From an uncultured Lachnospiraceae bacterium (lineage in GTDB: Bacteria > Bacillota > Clostridia > Lachnospirales > Lachnospiraceae), in the NCBI GenBank assembly GCA_947176065.1, contig CAMWPB010000004.1, positions 1 through 64,000 of the forward strand: a stretch of 64,000 nucleotides of DNA, in the 5' to 3' direction. The translations under genes were made by a program, and so were the position numbers. Shown here piece by piece: positions 7,492 to 16,852 of the stretch. The notes below the pieces were generated by a model. That model had not been told where the DNA came from and ran no database searches. It saw nothing but the letters and a program-made list of their open reading frames with translations. Position 1 is the first letter of the stretch; the number at the start of each line of letters is the position of its first letter.

Positions 7492-7520
7492 TTTCCAAGA
7501 AAACATTTCCTCCCTATAAT
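7492..7520 (+). promoter_or_regulatory. Promoter of the chitobiose phosphorylase operon
   Basis: TTTCCA (7492-7497), 17 bases, then TATAAT (7515-7520), 55 bases before chbP. The imperfect -35 would fit a promoter that needs an activator, such as the YesN-like regulator encoded downstream; that link is inference. Confidence 0.65.
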
Positions 7521-7575
7521 GTAAAGTAAGAAGGCAGAAAGACGGATATAAACGTCTCAAACGGGGAGGGGTTAC

Positions 7576-9990
7576 ATGAAATACGGATATTTTGACAATG
7601 AAAACAGGGAATATGTCATTGACAGGGTGGATCTGCCCTGCTCATGGACGAACTATCTTGGCGTGGAGGATATGGCGGCTGTGGTGAACCACACGGCGGG
7701 CGGCTATCTTTTTTACAAAACGCCTGAGTATCACAGGATCAGCCGCTTCCGGGGCAATGCGGTGCCCATGGACCGGCCGGGCTTTTATGTGTATCTGCGG
7801 GACAATGACAGCGCAGACTACTGGTCCATATCCTGGCAGCCGGTGGGCAAGCCCTTGGATCAGGCGAAGTACACCTGTCGTCACGGCATGTCCTACACGG
7901 TTTACGAGTGCGAGTATGAAGGGATTAAAGCATCCCAGACAATGATGATTCCCAGAGGCGAGGCGGTGCAGCTCTGGGACGTGAAAGTAAAGAACACGGG
8001 GGAACGGGCGCGGAATTTAAGCCTGTTTTCCTATCTGGAATTTTCGTTTCATCATATTATGATTGACAATCAGAACTATCAGATGAGTCTGTACTGTGCG
8101 GGCGCGTCCTACGAGGACGGAATCATCGAGGAAGATTTATTCTATGAGGAAGAAGGGTATCAGTACTTTACGGCGGACTTTACGCCGGACGGATTCGACT
8201 GTATGCGGGACAAATTCCTCGGCACCTATAATACGGAGACGAACCCGGCGGCGGTGATTGCCGGACAGTGTTTCTCTTCCTATGAAAAAGGGGGAAACCA
8301 CTGTGGCAGTCTGCAGAAGAACCTGACCCTGCAGCCGGGGGAGGAGGCGCGTTTTGTCTTTATGCTCGGGGAGGGCAGAAGGGACGAAGGCAGGCGCGTC
8401 CGCGCAAAGTATGCGGATCATGGCGCGGTGGATGCGGCCCGCGAGGATCTGAGAAACTATTGGGAAGAGAAGTGCTCTAAATTACAGATACAGACGCCGA
8501 ATGAGGGGATGAACACCCTGATCAATACATGGACGCTGTACCAGTCGGAGATCAATGTGATGTTCTCGCGGTTTGCCTCCTTTATCGAGGTGGGCGGCAG
8601 AGTGGGGCTGGGATACCGGGATACGGCGCAGGATGCCATGACGATTCCCCACTCGAATCCCGACAAGTGCAGGGAGCGGATCGAACAGCTTCTCCGCGGT
8701 TTGACGAGCGCAGGTTACGGTCTGCATCTGTTCCAGCCGGAGTGGTTTATGGAGGATACGGGTGCCAAGCCTTTCAAATCCCCCACGGTGATTCCGGAGC
8801 CGGATAAGAACAGCATTATTCATGGGTTGAAGGACGCCTGCTCGGACGATGCGCTCTGGCTCGTGGCGGCGGTGACGGAATATATCAAGGAGACGGGAGA
8901 TCAGGCATTTGCTTCTTTGCAGCTGCCTTATGCCGACACATTTCTGGAAGGGAAAAAGGAGACGGAGTCGGTCTATGAGCATCTGAAACGGATTCTGGAT
9001 TTCTCCACGGAGCAGGTGGGACAGACAGGGATCTGCAAGGGACTTCGCGCCGACTGGAACGACTGTCTGAATCTGGGCGGCGGCGAGAGCGCCATGGTCA
9101 GCTTTCTGCACTATTGGGCGCTGACACAGTTTATCGGTCTGGCGGAGCGTCTGGGAAAGACTGAGGATGTGGAAAAATACACGCAGACTGCGGCGCGGGT
9201 CAAGGAGGTGTGTAACACACAGCTCTGGGACGGCGAGTGGTTTATCAGGGGCATCACGGCGAACGGGAAGAAGATCGGCACGCAGGCGGACGCAGAGGGG
9301 AAAGTGCATCTGGAATCCAACGCCTGGGCTGTTCTCTCCGGGGCGGCGGACGAAGAGAAGGCGGATGCGGCGCTCGATGCGATCGACAAGTATCTCTACA
9401 CGCCTTATGGGCTTTTGCTGAACACCCCCTCCTATACGGTGCCGGACGACGATATCGGTTTTGTCACCAGAGTGTATCCGGGGGTGAAGGAAAACGGAGC
9501 GATCTTTTCCCATCCGAATCCCTGGGCGTGGGCGGCGGCATGTTTGAGAGGCAGGGGCGACCTGGCGATGAAGTTTTACGATGCGCTCTGTCCCTATCAC
9601 CAGAATGACCGAATTGAAATGAGGGAGTCGGAGCCGTATTCCTACTGTCAGTTTATCATGGGCAAGGATCACAGCGCCTATGGCAGGGCGAGACATCCCT
9701 TTATGACAGGCTCCGGCGGCTGGTCTTATTTCTCGGCTACCCGCTACATGCTGGGCATCCGGCCGGATTACGACAACCTGACCGTTGATCCCTGTATTCC
9801 GGCGGACTGGAAAGCATTTGACGCAGTCCGTGTATGGAGAGGAGCGGTGTACGAGATCCGGGTGAGCAATCCCGACGGTGTGATGAAGGGCGTGAAGGAA
9901 ATCAAGGTGGACGGCGTGCCGGTGGAGAAAATCCTGCCTATGGAAACGGGAAGCAGGCATACTGTGGAAATAACAATGGGCGTGCGATAA
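7576..9990 (+). CDS. chbP: N,N'-diacetylchitobiose phosphorylase (GH94)
   Basis: An 804-residue cytoplasmic GH94 enzyme, close in length to the Vibrio chitobiose phosphorylases (about 800). It would split (GlcNAc)2 with phosphate into alpha-GlcNAc-1-phosphate and GlcNAc, saving the bond energy. The fold runs from an N-terminal beta-sandwich (about 1-290) through a linker to an (alpha/alpha)6 barrel. The catalytic acid is D493 in GLRADWNDCLNLGGGES. The stretches GLGYRDTAQDA, GYGLHLFQPEWF and IHGLKDACSDD match, as I recall them, the chitobiose-specific branch rather than cellobiose phosphorylase. Context agrees strongly: a hexosamine-phosphate mutase, an ABC importer, nagB and nagA follow. It is first in the operon, with GGGGAGGGG just before the ATG. 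Activity on cellobiose is the main alternative and less likely. Confidence 0.92.
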   Translation: MKYGYFDNENREYVIDRVDLPCSWTNYLGVEDMAAVVNHTAGGYLFYKTPEYHRISRFRGNAVPMDRPGFYVYLRDNDSADYWSISWQPVGKPLDQAKYTCRHGMSYTVYECEYEGIKASQTMMIPRGEAVQLWDVKVKNTGERARNLSLFSYLEFSFHHIMIDNQNYQMSLYCAGASYEDGIIEEDLFYEEEGYQYFTADFTPDGFDCMRDKFLGTYNTETNPAAVIAGQCFSSYEKGGNHCGSLQKNLTLQPGEEARFVFMLGEGRRDEGRRVRAKYADHGAVDAAREDLRNYWEEKCSKLQIQTPNEGMNTLINTWTLYQSEINVMFSRFASFIEVGGRVGLGYRDTAQDAMTIPHSNPDKCRERIEQLLRGLTSAGYGLHLFQPEWFMEDTGAKPFKSPTVIPEPDKNSIIHGLKDACSDDALWLVAAVTEYIKETGDQAFASLQLPYADTFLEGKKETESVYEHLKRILDFSTEQVGQTGICKGLRADWNDCLNLGGGESAMVSFLHYWALTQFIGLAERLGKTEDVEKYTQTAARVKEVCNTQLWDGEWFIRGITANGKKIGTQADAEGKVHLESNAWAVLSGAADEEKADAALDAIDKYLYTPYGLLLNTPSYTVPDDDIGFVTRVYPGVKENGAIFSHPNPWAWAAACLRGRGDLAMKFYDALCPYHQNDRIEMRESEPYSYCQFIMGKDHSAYGRARHPFMTGSGGWSYFSATRYMLGIRPDYDNLTVDPCIPADWKAFDAVRVWRGAVYEIRVSNPDGVMKGVKEIKVDGVPVEKILPMETGSRHTVEITMGVR

Positions 9991-10012
9991 AAAATAACAA
10001 GGAGGGTATACG

Positions 10013-11425
10013 ATGATTAAGTTTGGGACAGGCGGCTGGAGAGCCGTGATCGGAGATGAGTTTACAAAGGAGAACATCCAGATTTTATCGAGGGCGGTCT
10101 GCGATAAGATGCGGGAGGAGAAGGTGGAGAAGGAGGGCATTGTGCTCGGTTATGACAGGCGCTTTTTGTCCAAGGAGGCGATGCAGTGGGCCGCGCAGGT
10201 CTTTGCGGCGGAAGGGATTAAGGCCAGCCTGATCAACAAATCGGCGCCCACGCCTCTTGTCATGTTCTATGTAATGAAGCACGAATACCACTACGGCATG
10301 ATGATCACCGCAAGCCATAACCCGGCAATTTACAACGGCATCAAGGTATTCACCTTCGGCGGACGTGACGCGGACGAGGTGCAGACGGCGGATATCGAGC
10401 GTTACATCAACGAGGTTACGGACATTCCCGTGGATGAGATGAATTATGCGGAAGGGATTGAGAAGGGGCTGATCGAGGAAATATATCCTCTCAATGAATA
10501 TCTGGACAGCATCATCGACACGGTGGATATGGAAAAAATCAAAAAGCGGGGGCTTCGTATCGCGCTTGATCCCATGTACGGGGTGAGCGAGACTTCCCTG
10601 AAAACGATTCTTATGACGGCAAGATGCGAGGTGGAGACCATTCATGAGCGGCATGATACGCTGTTTGGAGGAAAACTTCCGGCGCCTACGGCGGAGACGC
10701 TGCGCGCCCTGCAGAATTATGTGATCGACAGACGCTGCGATCTGGGGCTTGCCACAGACGGCGATGCGGACCGGATCGGTGTGATTGACGATCAGGGCAA
10801 TTTCCTGCATCCCAATGATATTCTGGTGTTGCTGTACTATTATCTTGTGAAATATAAGGGCTGGCACGGCCCGGCGGTCAGAAATATCTGTACCACCCAT
10901 CTGCTCGACCGGGTGGCGGAGAGCTTCGGGGAACAGTGCTATGAGGTGCCAGTGGGCTTCAAGCATATCTCTTCCAAGATGTTTGCCACGGACGCCATCA
11001 TCGGCGGCGAGTCCTCCGGCGGTATGGCTGTGAGAGGCCATATCAAGGGCAAGGACGGCATTTACGCCTCCGCGCTTCTTGTGGAGATGATCGCGGTAAC
11101 GGGCATGAAGCTGTCCGAGATCATGGAGACGATCCGAAAAGAGTTTGGCGGCATGGCCCTGGAGGAGCGGGATTACCGTTTCAGCCCCCAGAAGAAGGAG
11201 GCCATCCAGAAGCAGCTGCTGGTGGATAAGGAACTGCCTCAGATTCCCTATGAGGTGGATCAGGTTTCTTATCTGGACGGCTTAAAGATTTACTTAAAGG
11301 ACGGCGGCTGGATTTCCGTCAGGTTCTCCGGCACGGAACCGCTTCTGCGTATCTTCTGCGAGATGAAGGAGAAGCAGGATGCGGCGGCCTTCTGCAAGGT
11401 GTTTGAGGAATATCTGGAGCTGTAG
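10013..11425 (+). CDS. Phosphohexomutase, probably GlcNAc-1-P/GlcNAc-6-P mutase
   Basis: A 470-residue alpha-D-phosphohexomutase. Four parts are visible: the phosphoserine loop TASHNPAIYNGIK with S101, the metal loop ATDGDADRIG with D249, D251 and D253, the sugar-binding loop GGESSGG, and the C-terminal phosphate-binding loop RFSGTEPLLRI. The family moves phosphate between C1 and C6 of sugars. Its place 22 bases after chbP, and before nagB and nagA, makes GlcNAc-1-P to GlcNAc-6-P the most sensible reaction, as it would connect the phosphorylase product to NagA. The sequence alone does not exclude phosphoglucomutase or phosphomannomutase. AAGGAGGG lies eight bases before the ATG. Confidence 0.85.
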   Translation: MIKFGTGGWRAVIGDEFTKENIQILSRAVCDKMREEKVEKEGIVLGYDRRFLSKEAMQWAAQVFAAEGIKASLINKSAPTPLVMFYVMKHEYHYGMMITASHNPAIYNGIKVFTFGGRDADEVQTADIERYINEVTDIPVDEMNYAEGIEKGLIEEIYPLNEYLDSIIDTVDMEKIKKRGLRIALDPMYGVSETSLKTILMTARCEVETIHERHDTLFGGKLPAPTAETLRALQNYVIDRRCDLGLATDGDADRIGVIDDQGNFLHPNDILVLLYYYLVKYKGWHGPAVRNICTTHLLDRVAESFGEQCYEVPVGFKHISSKMFATDAIIGGESSGGMAVRGHIKGKDGIYASALLVEMIAVTGMKLSEIMETIRKEFGGMALEERDYRFSPQKKEAIQKQLLVDKELPQIPYEVDQVSYLDGLKIYLKDGGWISVRFSGTEPLLRIFCEMKEKQDAAAFCKVFEEYLEL

Positions 11426-11573
11426 GGAAAAGATTTATTCTGCTTCGTTTGATGTCGCAGCGGAAAGAAAGGAATGCAAAAAACAAAATATTTGGATATA
11501 ATAGACCCATGTGCAGAAATTGGAGCGGGCAGGGAAGGTGTCTTCCCGCCCGCCGGAAAAGGACGGGGCAGCC

Positions 11574-13370
11574 ATGGATACAGCGGCAGGAAAAAATAAG
11601 AGGGAAAGCAGACGGAGAAAATCACTCAGATGGAGCATGGTAAGGCGGCTCGTGTTTGGGTGGTTTTTGCCGTTGTTCTTAATGATATGCGGGGTCATAT
11701 TCCTGATGACCAGAAATGTGCTTGGACAGGTGGAGCAGACGATCCAGTCATCCGTCGAGAAGACGGTTGAAATCATGCAGATCCAGTTGAAGGACTGTGA
11801 GACGGCCTCCAAGAATGCCTCCTATATGGCGGTGATTGCAAGATACTACAGGCAGTACTGGGGTGTGGAGGACCGCACTGATTTTAAAAAAAGCGTGGAG
11901 GAATTTTTAAGGCAGCAGTATGCCTACGACGATAATTGCAGAACCGCGGAGCTGGTGGTATTAAACGAGCCGGGGAGCTGCTATTATGCCCTGAACGAGA
12001 GCAACGGCGGTACTTATCAGGACATCCGGTTCTTTAATACCAAAGCGCGCGGGAAAATATTGGAGGTGGCGGAGACGCTGGATACGGGCACCACGCTTGT
12101 GGGCGTGGAGGGGAAAATCTATATGGTCAGGAATCTGGTGACCGCCAAGTTTGTCCCCTATGCGGTGCTGGCTTTGGAGCTGGACCAGGAATCGCTGATG
12201 AAAAGCTACACGGGGATATGGGGGTATGCGGACGCTGCCCTTTACTGGAACGGGGAACTGCTTGTGCCCGGACAGAGGGATAACAGGGAACACCGGGAGC
12301 ATAGCTGGGATTATATGGTAAATGCGCTGGGAGAGCGTGATGCGCTGTATGAGTACAAGAGAGGCGGGTATTCCCACGCGTACCGCAGGATTGAGACGTA
12401 TGGCGGTACGATGGTGCTTCTGGTCAGTCTGGATAACAGTGTGACTTATGCAGAGATGGCTGTTATGCAGTATTTTTTCCTGATTCTGTTTCTGTTTATG
12501 ATACCGCTTGTGGTGCAGATGATGCGTTTCTTCCATAACAAGGTGACGGTGCCGCTTGGGGAAATCATTTTGGCCGCCGATGCGGTCAGAGAGGGGAATC
12601 TTGGCATACAGATCGCGAACGGGGAAGACAATGAGGAATTTTATCAGATGAAGGATTCTTTCAACCACATGTCCCAGCAGCTTAAGAACCAGTTCGATAA
12701 GATATATCTGGAGGAGATCGCGCTTAGGGATGCGAAGATTATGGCACTGCAGTCCCAGATCAATCCGCATTTCCTGAACAATACGCTTGAGACGATCAAC
12801 TGGGAGGCGAGGTTAAACGGGAATTACAAGGTGAGCGGGATGATCGAGGCGCTTTCCACTATGCTTGGGGAGACGATGAACCGGAAAGAGGCGCAGTTTC
12901 ACACTGTGGAGGAGGAAATGGTATACGCGGACGCCTATTTATATATTACATCCCAGCGCTTTGGAGCCAAGTTCAAATGTACGAAGCAGATTGACGAGCG
13001 CCTGCTGACGGTACAGGTGCCCAGACTGATTATTCAGCCCATTGTGGAGAACGCGGTGGAGCACGGTATGGACACTACCGAGCAGGGCAGGCTGGAGGTC
13101 AGGCTGTTTGAGCGCAAGGACGGGTATCTGTGCATCGAGGTGGAGGATAACGGACATCTGACAAAGGAGGACAGGAAGAGGATCGACAGGATTCTGTCGC
13201 AGGACATTGAGCTGTCAAAAGAGAAGCGCGTCAGTCTGGGGATTCGTAATGTTGACCAGAGACTGAAGATGATATATGGGCCGGATTGTGGATTGTTTAT
13301 AAACGGGAATGAAACAGAGTATACGGTTAGTACAATTTTGCTTAAAATGGATGTGCCAAGCGAACAATAA
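11574..13370 (+). CDS. Sensor histidine kinase, YesM/LytS-type (HPK7)
   Basis: About 598 residues: a basic N terminus, a membrane helix, an extracellular sensor domain of roughly 250 residues, a second membrane helix, a HAMP linker, and the HisKA_7/HATPase part. The phosphorylated histidine is in SQINPHFLNNTLE, the N box in QPIVENAVEHGM, and the G boxes in VEDNG and SLGIRNVDQRL. This class pairs with AraC-type response regulators for sugar uptake operons; the partner is at 16853. I prefer the ATG at 11574, which has AAAAGGA in front; a GTG at 11511 is in frame, but a TATAAT at 11497-11502 would start transcription just before it. A strong GC hairpin at 11525-11553 would then lie in the leader. 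Expected signal: chitobiose or its ABC binding protein. Confidence 0.88.
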   Translation: MDTAAGKNKRESRRRKSLRWSMVRRLVFGWFLPLFLMICGVIFLMTRNVLGQVEQTIQSSVEKTVEIMQIQLKDCETASKNASYMAVIARYYRQYWGVEDRTDFKKSVEEFLRQQYAYDDNCRTAELVVLNEPGSCYYALNESNGGTYQDIRFFNTKARGKILEVAETLDTGTTLVGVEGKIYMVRNLVTAKFVPYAVLALELDQESLMKSYTGIWGYADAALYWNGELLVPGQRDNREHREHSWDYMVNALGERDALYEYKRGGYSHAYRRIETYGGTMVLLVSLDNSVTYAEMAVMQYFFLILFLFMIPLVVQMMRFFHNKVTVPLGEIILAADAVREGNLGIQIANGEDNEEFYQMKDSFNHMSQQLKNQFDKIYLEEIALRDAKIMALQSQINPHFLNNTLETINWEARLNGNYKVSGMIEALSTMLGETMNRKEAQFHTVEEEMVYADAYLYITSQRFGAKFKCTKQIDERLLTVQVPRLIIQPIVENAVEHGMDTTEQGRLEVRLFERKDGYLCIEVEDNGHLTKEDRKRIDRILSQDIELSKEKRVSLGIRNVDQRLKMIYGPDCGLFINGNETEYTVSTILLKMDVPSEQ

Positions 13371-13483
13371 AAGGCAAAAAAGAACAATCCCAACAATTTT
13401 CTGATTCTCCCTTACGGAGTATGATAAGTACATAAACAAAACAACAGACAAAGAGATCTGTAAACGAAAGGGAGGATAAGGGT

Positions 13484-14908
13484 ATGATGAGAAAAAGAAT
13501 GATGGCAGCAATGCTGGCCGGCGCCATGGTTTTATCCATGACAGCATGCGGAAACAGCGGTGACGCAGGAAGCGCGGCGGGCACAGGAGGGGATGCAGGA
13601 GCGGAGACTCCGGCAGCGGAGGCGCCGGCGGCAGACGCGGGACAGGAAGAGGCGCCTGCAGCGGAGGCGTCAGGTCCGGTGGAGCTGGTAGTGACCACCA
13701 CCTTCGCAGGTGAGGACTCCAACGCACAGAATTACAAGGACGCTGTGAAGGCATGGGAGGCGGAGACAGGCAACGCAGTGGTTGACACTTCCGCAACCTC
13801 GGATGAGACCTTTAAGACAAGGGTTGCGACGGACTTCGAGACAGGTTCCGAGCCGGATGTTCTGTTCTTCTTCAACGGGGCAGACTCCAACAGCTTTATC
13901 GAGGCTGGCAAGGTGGTTCCTATCGATGAGATTCGCGCAGAGTACCCGGATTACGCGTCCAATATGAACGATGACCTGATTGTTGCATCGCTGGTGGACA
14001 ATAAGAAGTATGCGGTACCGGCAAACGGTTACTGGGAGGCAATGTTTGTAAACACCGAGATCCTCGAGGCAGCAGGCGTGGCAATGCCCGGCGCAAACTA
14101 TACGATGGATCAGTTCAAGGCAGACTGCGAGAAGATTAAGGCAGCAGGTTACGCGCCTATCGCAGCAGCTCTCGGCAACATTCCTCATTACTGGTGGGAG
14201 TTCGCAATCTTTAACAACCAGTCTCCTGCAACACATCTGGAAATCCCGGAGAATGCGGGCGACGAGAACGGCCAGGCTTGGGTAGCCGGTATGAATGACA
14301 TCAAAGAGCTGTATGAGCTGGGTTACTTCCCGGATAATACACTCTCTGCAACGGACGATGAGACCTTCGCAATGTTCACGGAAGGCAAGGCGGCATTCCT
14401 GATTGACGGTTCCTGGAAGGTAGGCGGTATCGTGAGCGCATGTCAGTCTGACCCGAATGATCCGACGACTCTGGATTCTGCTAAGTTAGATAAGTTTGAC
14501 GTAACCTATGTACCCGGCAAGGGCGACAGAAAGGCAACCGATCTGGTAGGCGGTCTTTCCTCCGGTTACTTTATCACAAGAAAAGCATGGGACGATCCTG
14601 CGAAGAGAGCGGCAGCAGTCAGCTTTGTAGAGTATCTGACTTCTGACGAGATGGTTCCCAAGTTTGCACAGCACGGCGCATCCGCACTGAAGAATGCACC
14701 TGAAGTTGATTCTTCACAGTTCAATGTTCTGCAGATCAAGGCAATGAACATGATGGCAGGCACCACATCCCTGACAGGTGCGGTACAGGATCTGTTCGCA
14801 GGCGACTGCCGCGTATCTACCTTCGACGGTATGCCTGAGATCGTGACAGGCAGAGTGGCAGCTGAGGATGCAGTAGCGGAAGGTTTGGAAGCTTATCATA
14901 ATCAGTAA
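13484..14908 (+). CDS. ABC transporter sugar-binding lipoprotein (CUT1 family)
   Basis: A 474-residue extracellular solute-binding protein, family 1. The lipoprotein signal ends in LSMTAC with C22 as the lipidated residue, followed by a flexible Gly/Ala/Glu-rich linker (about 23-62) and a two-lobed binding domain. It would capture the oligosaccharide outside the cell and hand it to the two permeases that follow. Chitobiose or longer chitin fragments are the expected ligand from context only. GGGAGG stands eight bases before the ATG. A hairpin after the gene (14929-14957) may reduce read-through into the permeases, which would give an excess of binding protein. A weak -10 (TATGAT, 13420-13425) in the spacer hints at an extra promoter. 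Confidence 0.9.
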   Translation: MMRKRMMAAMLAGAMVLSMTACGNSGDAGSAAGTGGDAGAETPAAEAPAADAGQEEAPAAEASGPVELVVTTTFAGEDSNAQNYKDAVKAWEAETGNAVVDTSATSDETFKTRVATDFETGSEPDVLFFFNGADSNSFIEAGKVVPIDEIRAEYPDYASNMNDDLIVASLVDNKKYAVPANGYWEAMFVNTEILEAAGVAMPGANYTMDQFKADCEKIKAAGYAPIAAALGNIPHYWWEFAIFNNQSPATHLEIPENAGDENGQAWVAGMNDIKELYELGYFPDNTLSATDDETFAMFTEGKAAFLIDGSWKVGGIVSACQSDPNDPTTLDSAKLDKFDVTYVPGKGDRKATDLVGGLSSGYFITRKAWDDPAKRAAAVSFVEYLTSDEMVPKFAQHGASALKNAPEVDSSQFNVLQIKAMNMMAGTTSLTGAVQDLFAGDCRVSTFDGMPEIVTGRVAAEDAVAEGLEAYHNQ

Positions 14909-14928
14909 ATCACATAAGGGAGTATTTT

Positions 14929-14957
14929 AAGGGGCGGGGGATTACCCTGCCCCTTTT
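14929..14957 (+). terminator. Partial terminator between binding protein and permeases
   Basis: AAGGGGC at 14929-14935 pairs with GCCCCTT at 14949-14955, with further G-C pairs inside, followed by a short TT and then A-rich sequence. The weak U tract suggests partial termination or RNA end protection, common between a binding-protein gene and its permeases. Confidence 0.6.
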
Positions 14958-14992
14958 GAAAAAAAGATTCGGGGAAAGTGTGGAGGTGGCTT

Positions 14993-15880
14993 ATGGGAGC
15001 TAATATATATCGCAATAAAAAGCCGGCATTTGTGTTTCTGTTTCCGGCGTTTCTGTTCATGGTAGTGTTGCTTTACTATCCGTTTTTTAAGACGATTCTC
15101 AACAGCTTTATGCACCTGAAGCAGCTCGGTGCGACAGCGACGGAATTTAATTCGCCGTGGTACGCCAACTACGAGGAGATGCTGCATGATCCGAACGTGT
15201 GGACTTCCGTAAAAAATACGATCATTATGATGGTTGTGACTTTGGTAGGACAGGTGGGTATCGCCATCGTGCTGGCGCTGATGGTGGATAATATAGGCAG
15301 GGGAAAACAGTTTTTCAGAACCGTGTTTTTCTTCCCCATCGTGATTTCCGCGACAGCATTAGGTCTGATGTTCAATCTGATCTTTCTTTACGACAAGGGT
15401 ATGGTCAACCAGCTGCTTGAGCTGCTTGGCAAACAGAACCTGACGGACTGGAAGGCGGAGGGGATCGCGCTCTTTACGATGATGGCGCCGGTTATGTGGC
15501 AGTATGTAGGTTTCTATTTTGTAATCCTTGTCACAGGACTTAACAATATTTCGGATGAGCTGTATGAGGCGGCAAGAATCGACGGTGCGACGGCCCTGCA
15601 GAGGGTGCGCTACATATCGGTTCCGCTGCTCCACAATGTGATCTGTACCTGTAGTATTCTGGCGGTCACCGGTGCGCTTAAGGTGTTCGACCTGCCATGG
15701 GTGATGTTCCCCAAGGGGATGCCGCTTAAGAGTACTTTCCTGACCGGCACATATATGTATTATCATACGATGGAGACAAAGAACGTGGATTACGGTGCGG
15801 CGCTGGCGGTTCTGATCGTGGTTCTGGGAGTGGTGCTCGCCAAGGTTGTCAATGCGATTTTCCGAGAGAAAGATTATTAG
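14993..15880 (+). CDS. Carbohydrate ABC transporter permease (MalF/UgpA-like)
   Basis: A 295-residue inner-membrane protein with about six helices and the ATPase-contact EAA loop ISDELYEAARIDGATALQ. It forms the transport channel with the next permease. I prefer the ATG at 14993 because GGAGGTG lies four to five bases before it; the in-frame GTG at 14978 overlaps that site. No ATP-binding subunit gene is in this locus, which is usual for CUT1 importers of Firmicutes that share one MsmX/UgpC-type ATPase. Confidence 0.9.
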   Translation: MGANIYRNKKPAFVFLFPAFLFMVVLLYYPFFKTILNSFMHLKQLGATATEFNSPWYANYEEMLHDPNVWTSVKNTIIMMVVTLVGQVGIAIVLALMVDNIGRGKQFFRTVFFFPIVISATALGLMFNLIFLYDKGMVNQLLELLGKQNLTDWKAEGIALFTMMAPVMWQYVGFYFVILVTGLNNISDELYEAARIDGATALQRVRYISVPLLHNVICTCSILAVTGALKVFDLPWVMFPKGMPLKSTFLTGTYMYYHTMETKNVDYGAALAVLIVVLGVVLAKVVNAIFREKDY

Positions 15881-15895
15881 GAGGAGGAATGGGCT

Positions 15896-16756
15896 ATGAC
15901 TAAGAAAAAGAAATTTTCACCCGGACTGATTGTGGTGTATGTGGTTTTGATTATTTGGGCTCTGACTACAATTTATCCCATTCTTTGGGTAATACAGAAC
16001 TCCTTCAAGGCTAAGGATAAGATTCTGGCGAATTCCTTTGCGCTTCCTCTGGGAGATCTGTTCACGACGGCGAACTTCAGAAAGGCTTTTGAGACAACGG
16101 ATATCTTCGGGGCATATAAGAGCAGTCTGTTTATTTCCACCATGGTGGCGCTGATGGTGGTGCTGCTGGCGGGTATGGGGGCATATGCCCTTGCCAGATA
16201 TAAGTTTCCCGGCTCGAATCTGGTTAATTCCCTTATCATCGGCGCCATGATGTTCCCGGCTTTTGCAACTGTTATTTCCGTATATCAGATGGAGTTCAAA
16301 TGGGGCATCGCCAGCACGGGAAGCTGGTTTCTCAACATGGTGTCAGTAATTTTGCCGCAGATAGCCGGAAATATGGCCTTTGCGATGGTGGTTCTGACAG
16401 GTTATATCAAGGGACTGCCCATCGAGCTGGAGGAAGCGGCTTATATGGAGGGCTGCAATGCGTTCCAGATTTACTTTAAGGTGATTATGCCTCTGACAAA
16501 GCCTTCCTTCGCGACAGTGGCAATCTTCTCCTTCCTGTGGAGCTACAACGACCTGTTTACCCAGTCCTTCTTCCTGAGAAGGCCGGATATGTACAGTATT
16601 ACCCAGATGTTAAACAACATCAGCGCCAAGGAGGGAACGGATTACGGTATGATGGCGGCTGTGGTAGCTCTGATTATCGTTCCTGTCATTATCGTATACT
16701 GCTGCCTGCAGAAGCAGATTATCAAGGGTATGATCGCGGGAGCAGTCAAAGGCTAG
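15896..16756 (+). CDS. Carbohydrate ABC transporter permease (MalG/UgpE-like)
   Basis: A 286-residue partner permease with about six membrane helices and the EAA loop LPIELEEAAYMEGCNAFQ. It follows the first permease by 15 bases and has AGGAGG upstream. An earlier ATG at 15888 is out of frame and meets a stop at once, so 15896 is the start. The two permeases and the binding protein make a CUT1 importer, presumably for chitobiose. Confidence 0.9.
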   Translation: MTKKKKFSPGLIVVYVVLIIWALTTIYPILWVIQNSFKAKDKILANSFALPLGDLFTTANFRKAFETTDIFGAYKSSLFISTMVALMVVLLAGMGAYALARYKFPGSNLVNSLIIGAMMFPAFATVISVYQMEFKWGIASTGSWFLNMVSVILPQIAGNMAFAMVVLTGYIKGLPIELEEAAYMEGCNAFQIYFKVIMPLTKPSFATVAIFSFLWSYNDLFTQSFFLRRPDMYSITQMLNNISAKEGTDYGMMAAVVALIIVPVIIVYCCLQKQIIKGMIAGAVKG

Positions 16757-16852
16757 AGTGAAAAGAACTTCTAAATAGGATAAAAGAACGAATAGACATT
16801 TGCAGAGGATTTCGGTATCATGAAAGTAGCGGAACCCTATGAGGAGAGCAGA

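Noticed and set aside
7232..7519. Open frames on both strands through the tandem repeat
   Set aside because: The 120-bp period is a multiple of three, so the repeat keeps frames open; no ribosome binding site and no known family, and the palindrome explains the peptide repeats.
8482..10140. 552-codon minus-strand frame opposite chbP
   Set aside because: Shadow of a well-supported GH94 gene with strong third-position GC bias; the translation has no family marks and is rich in Arg and His.
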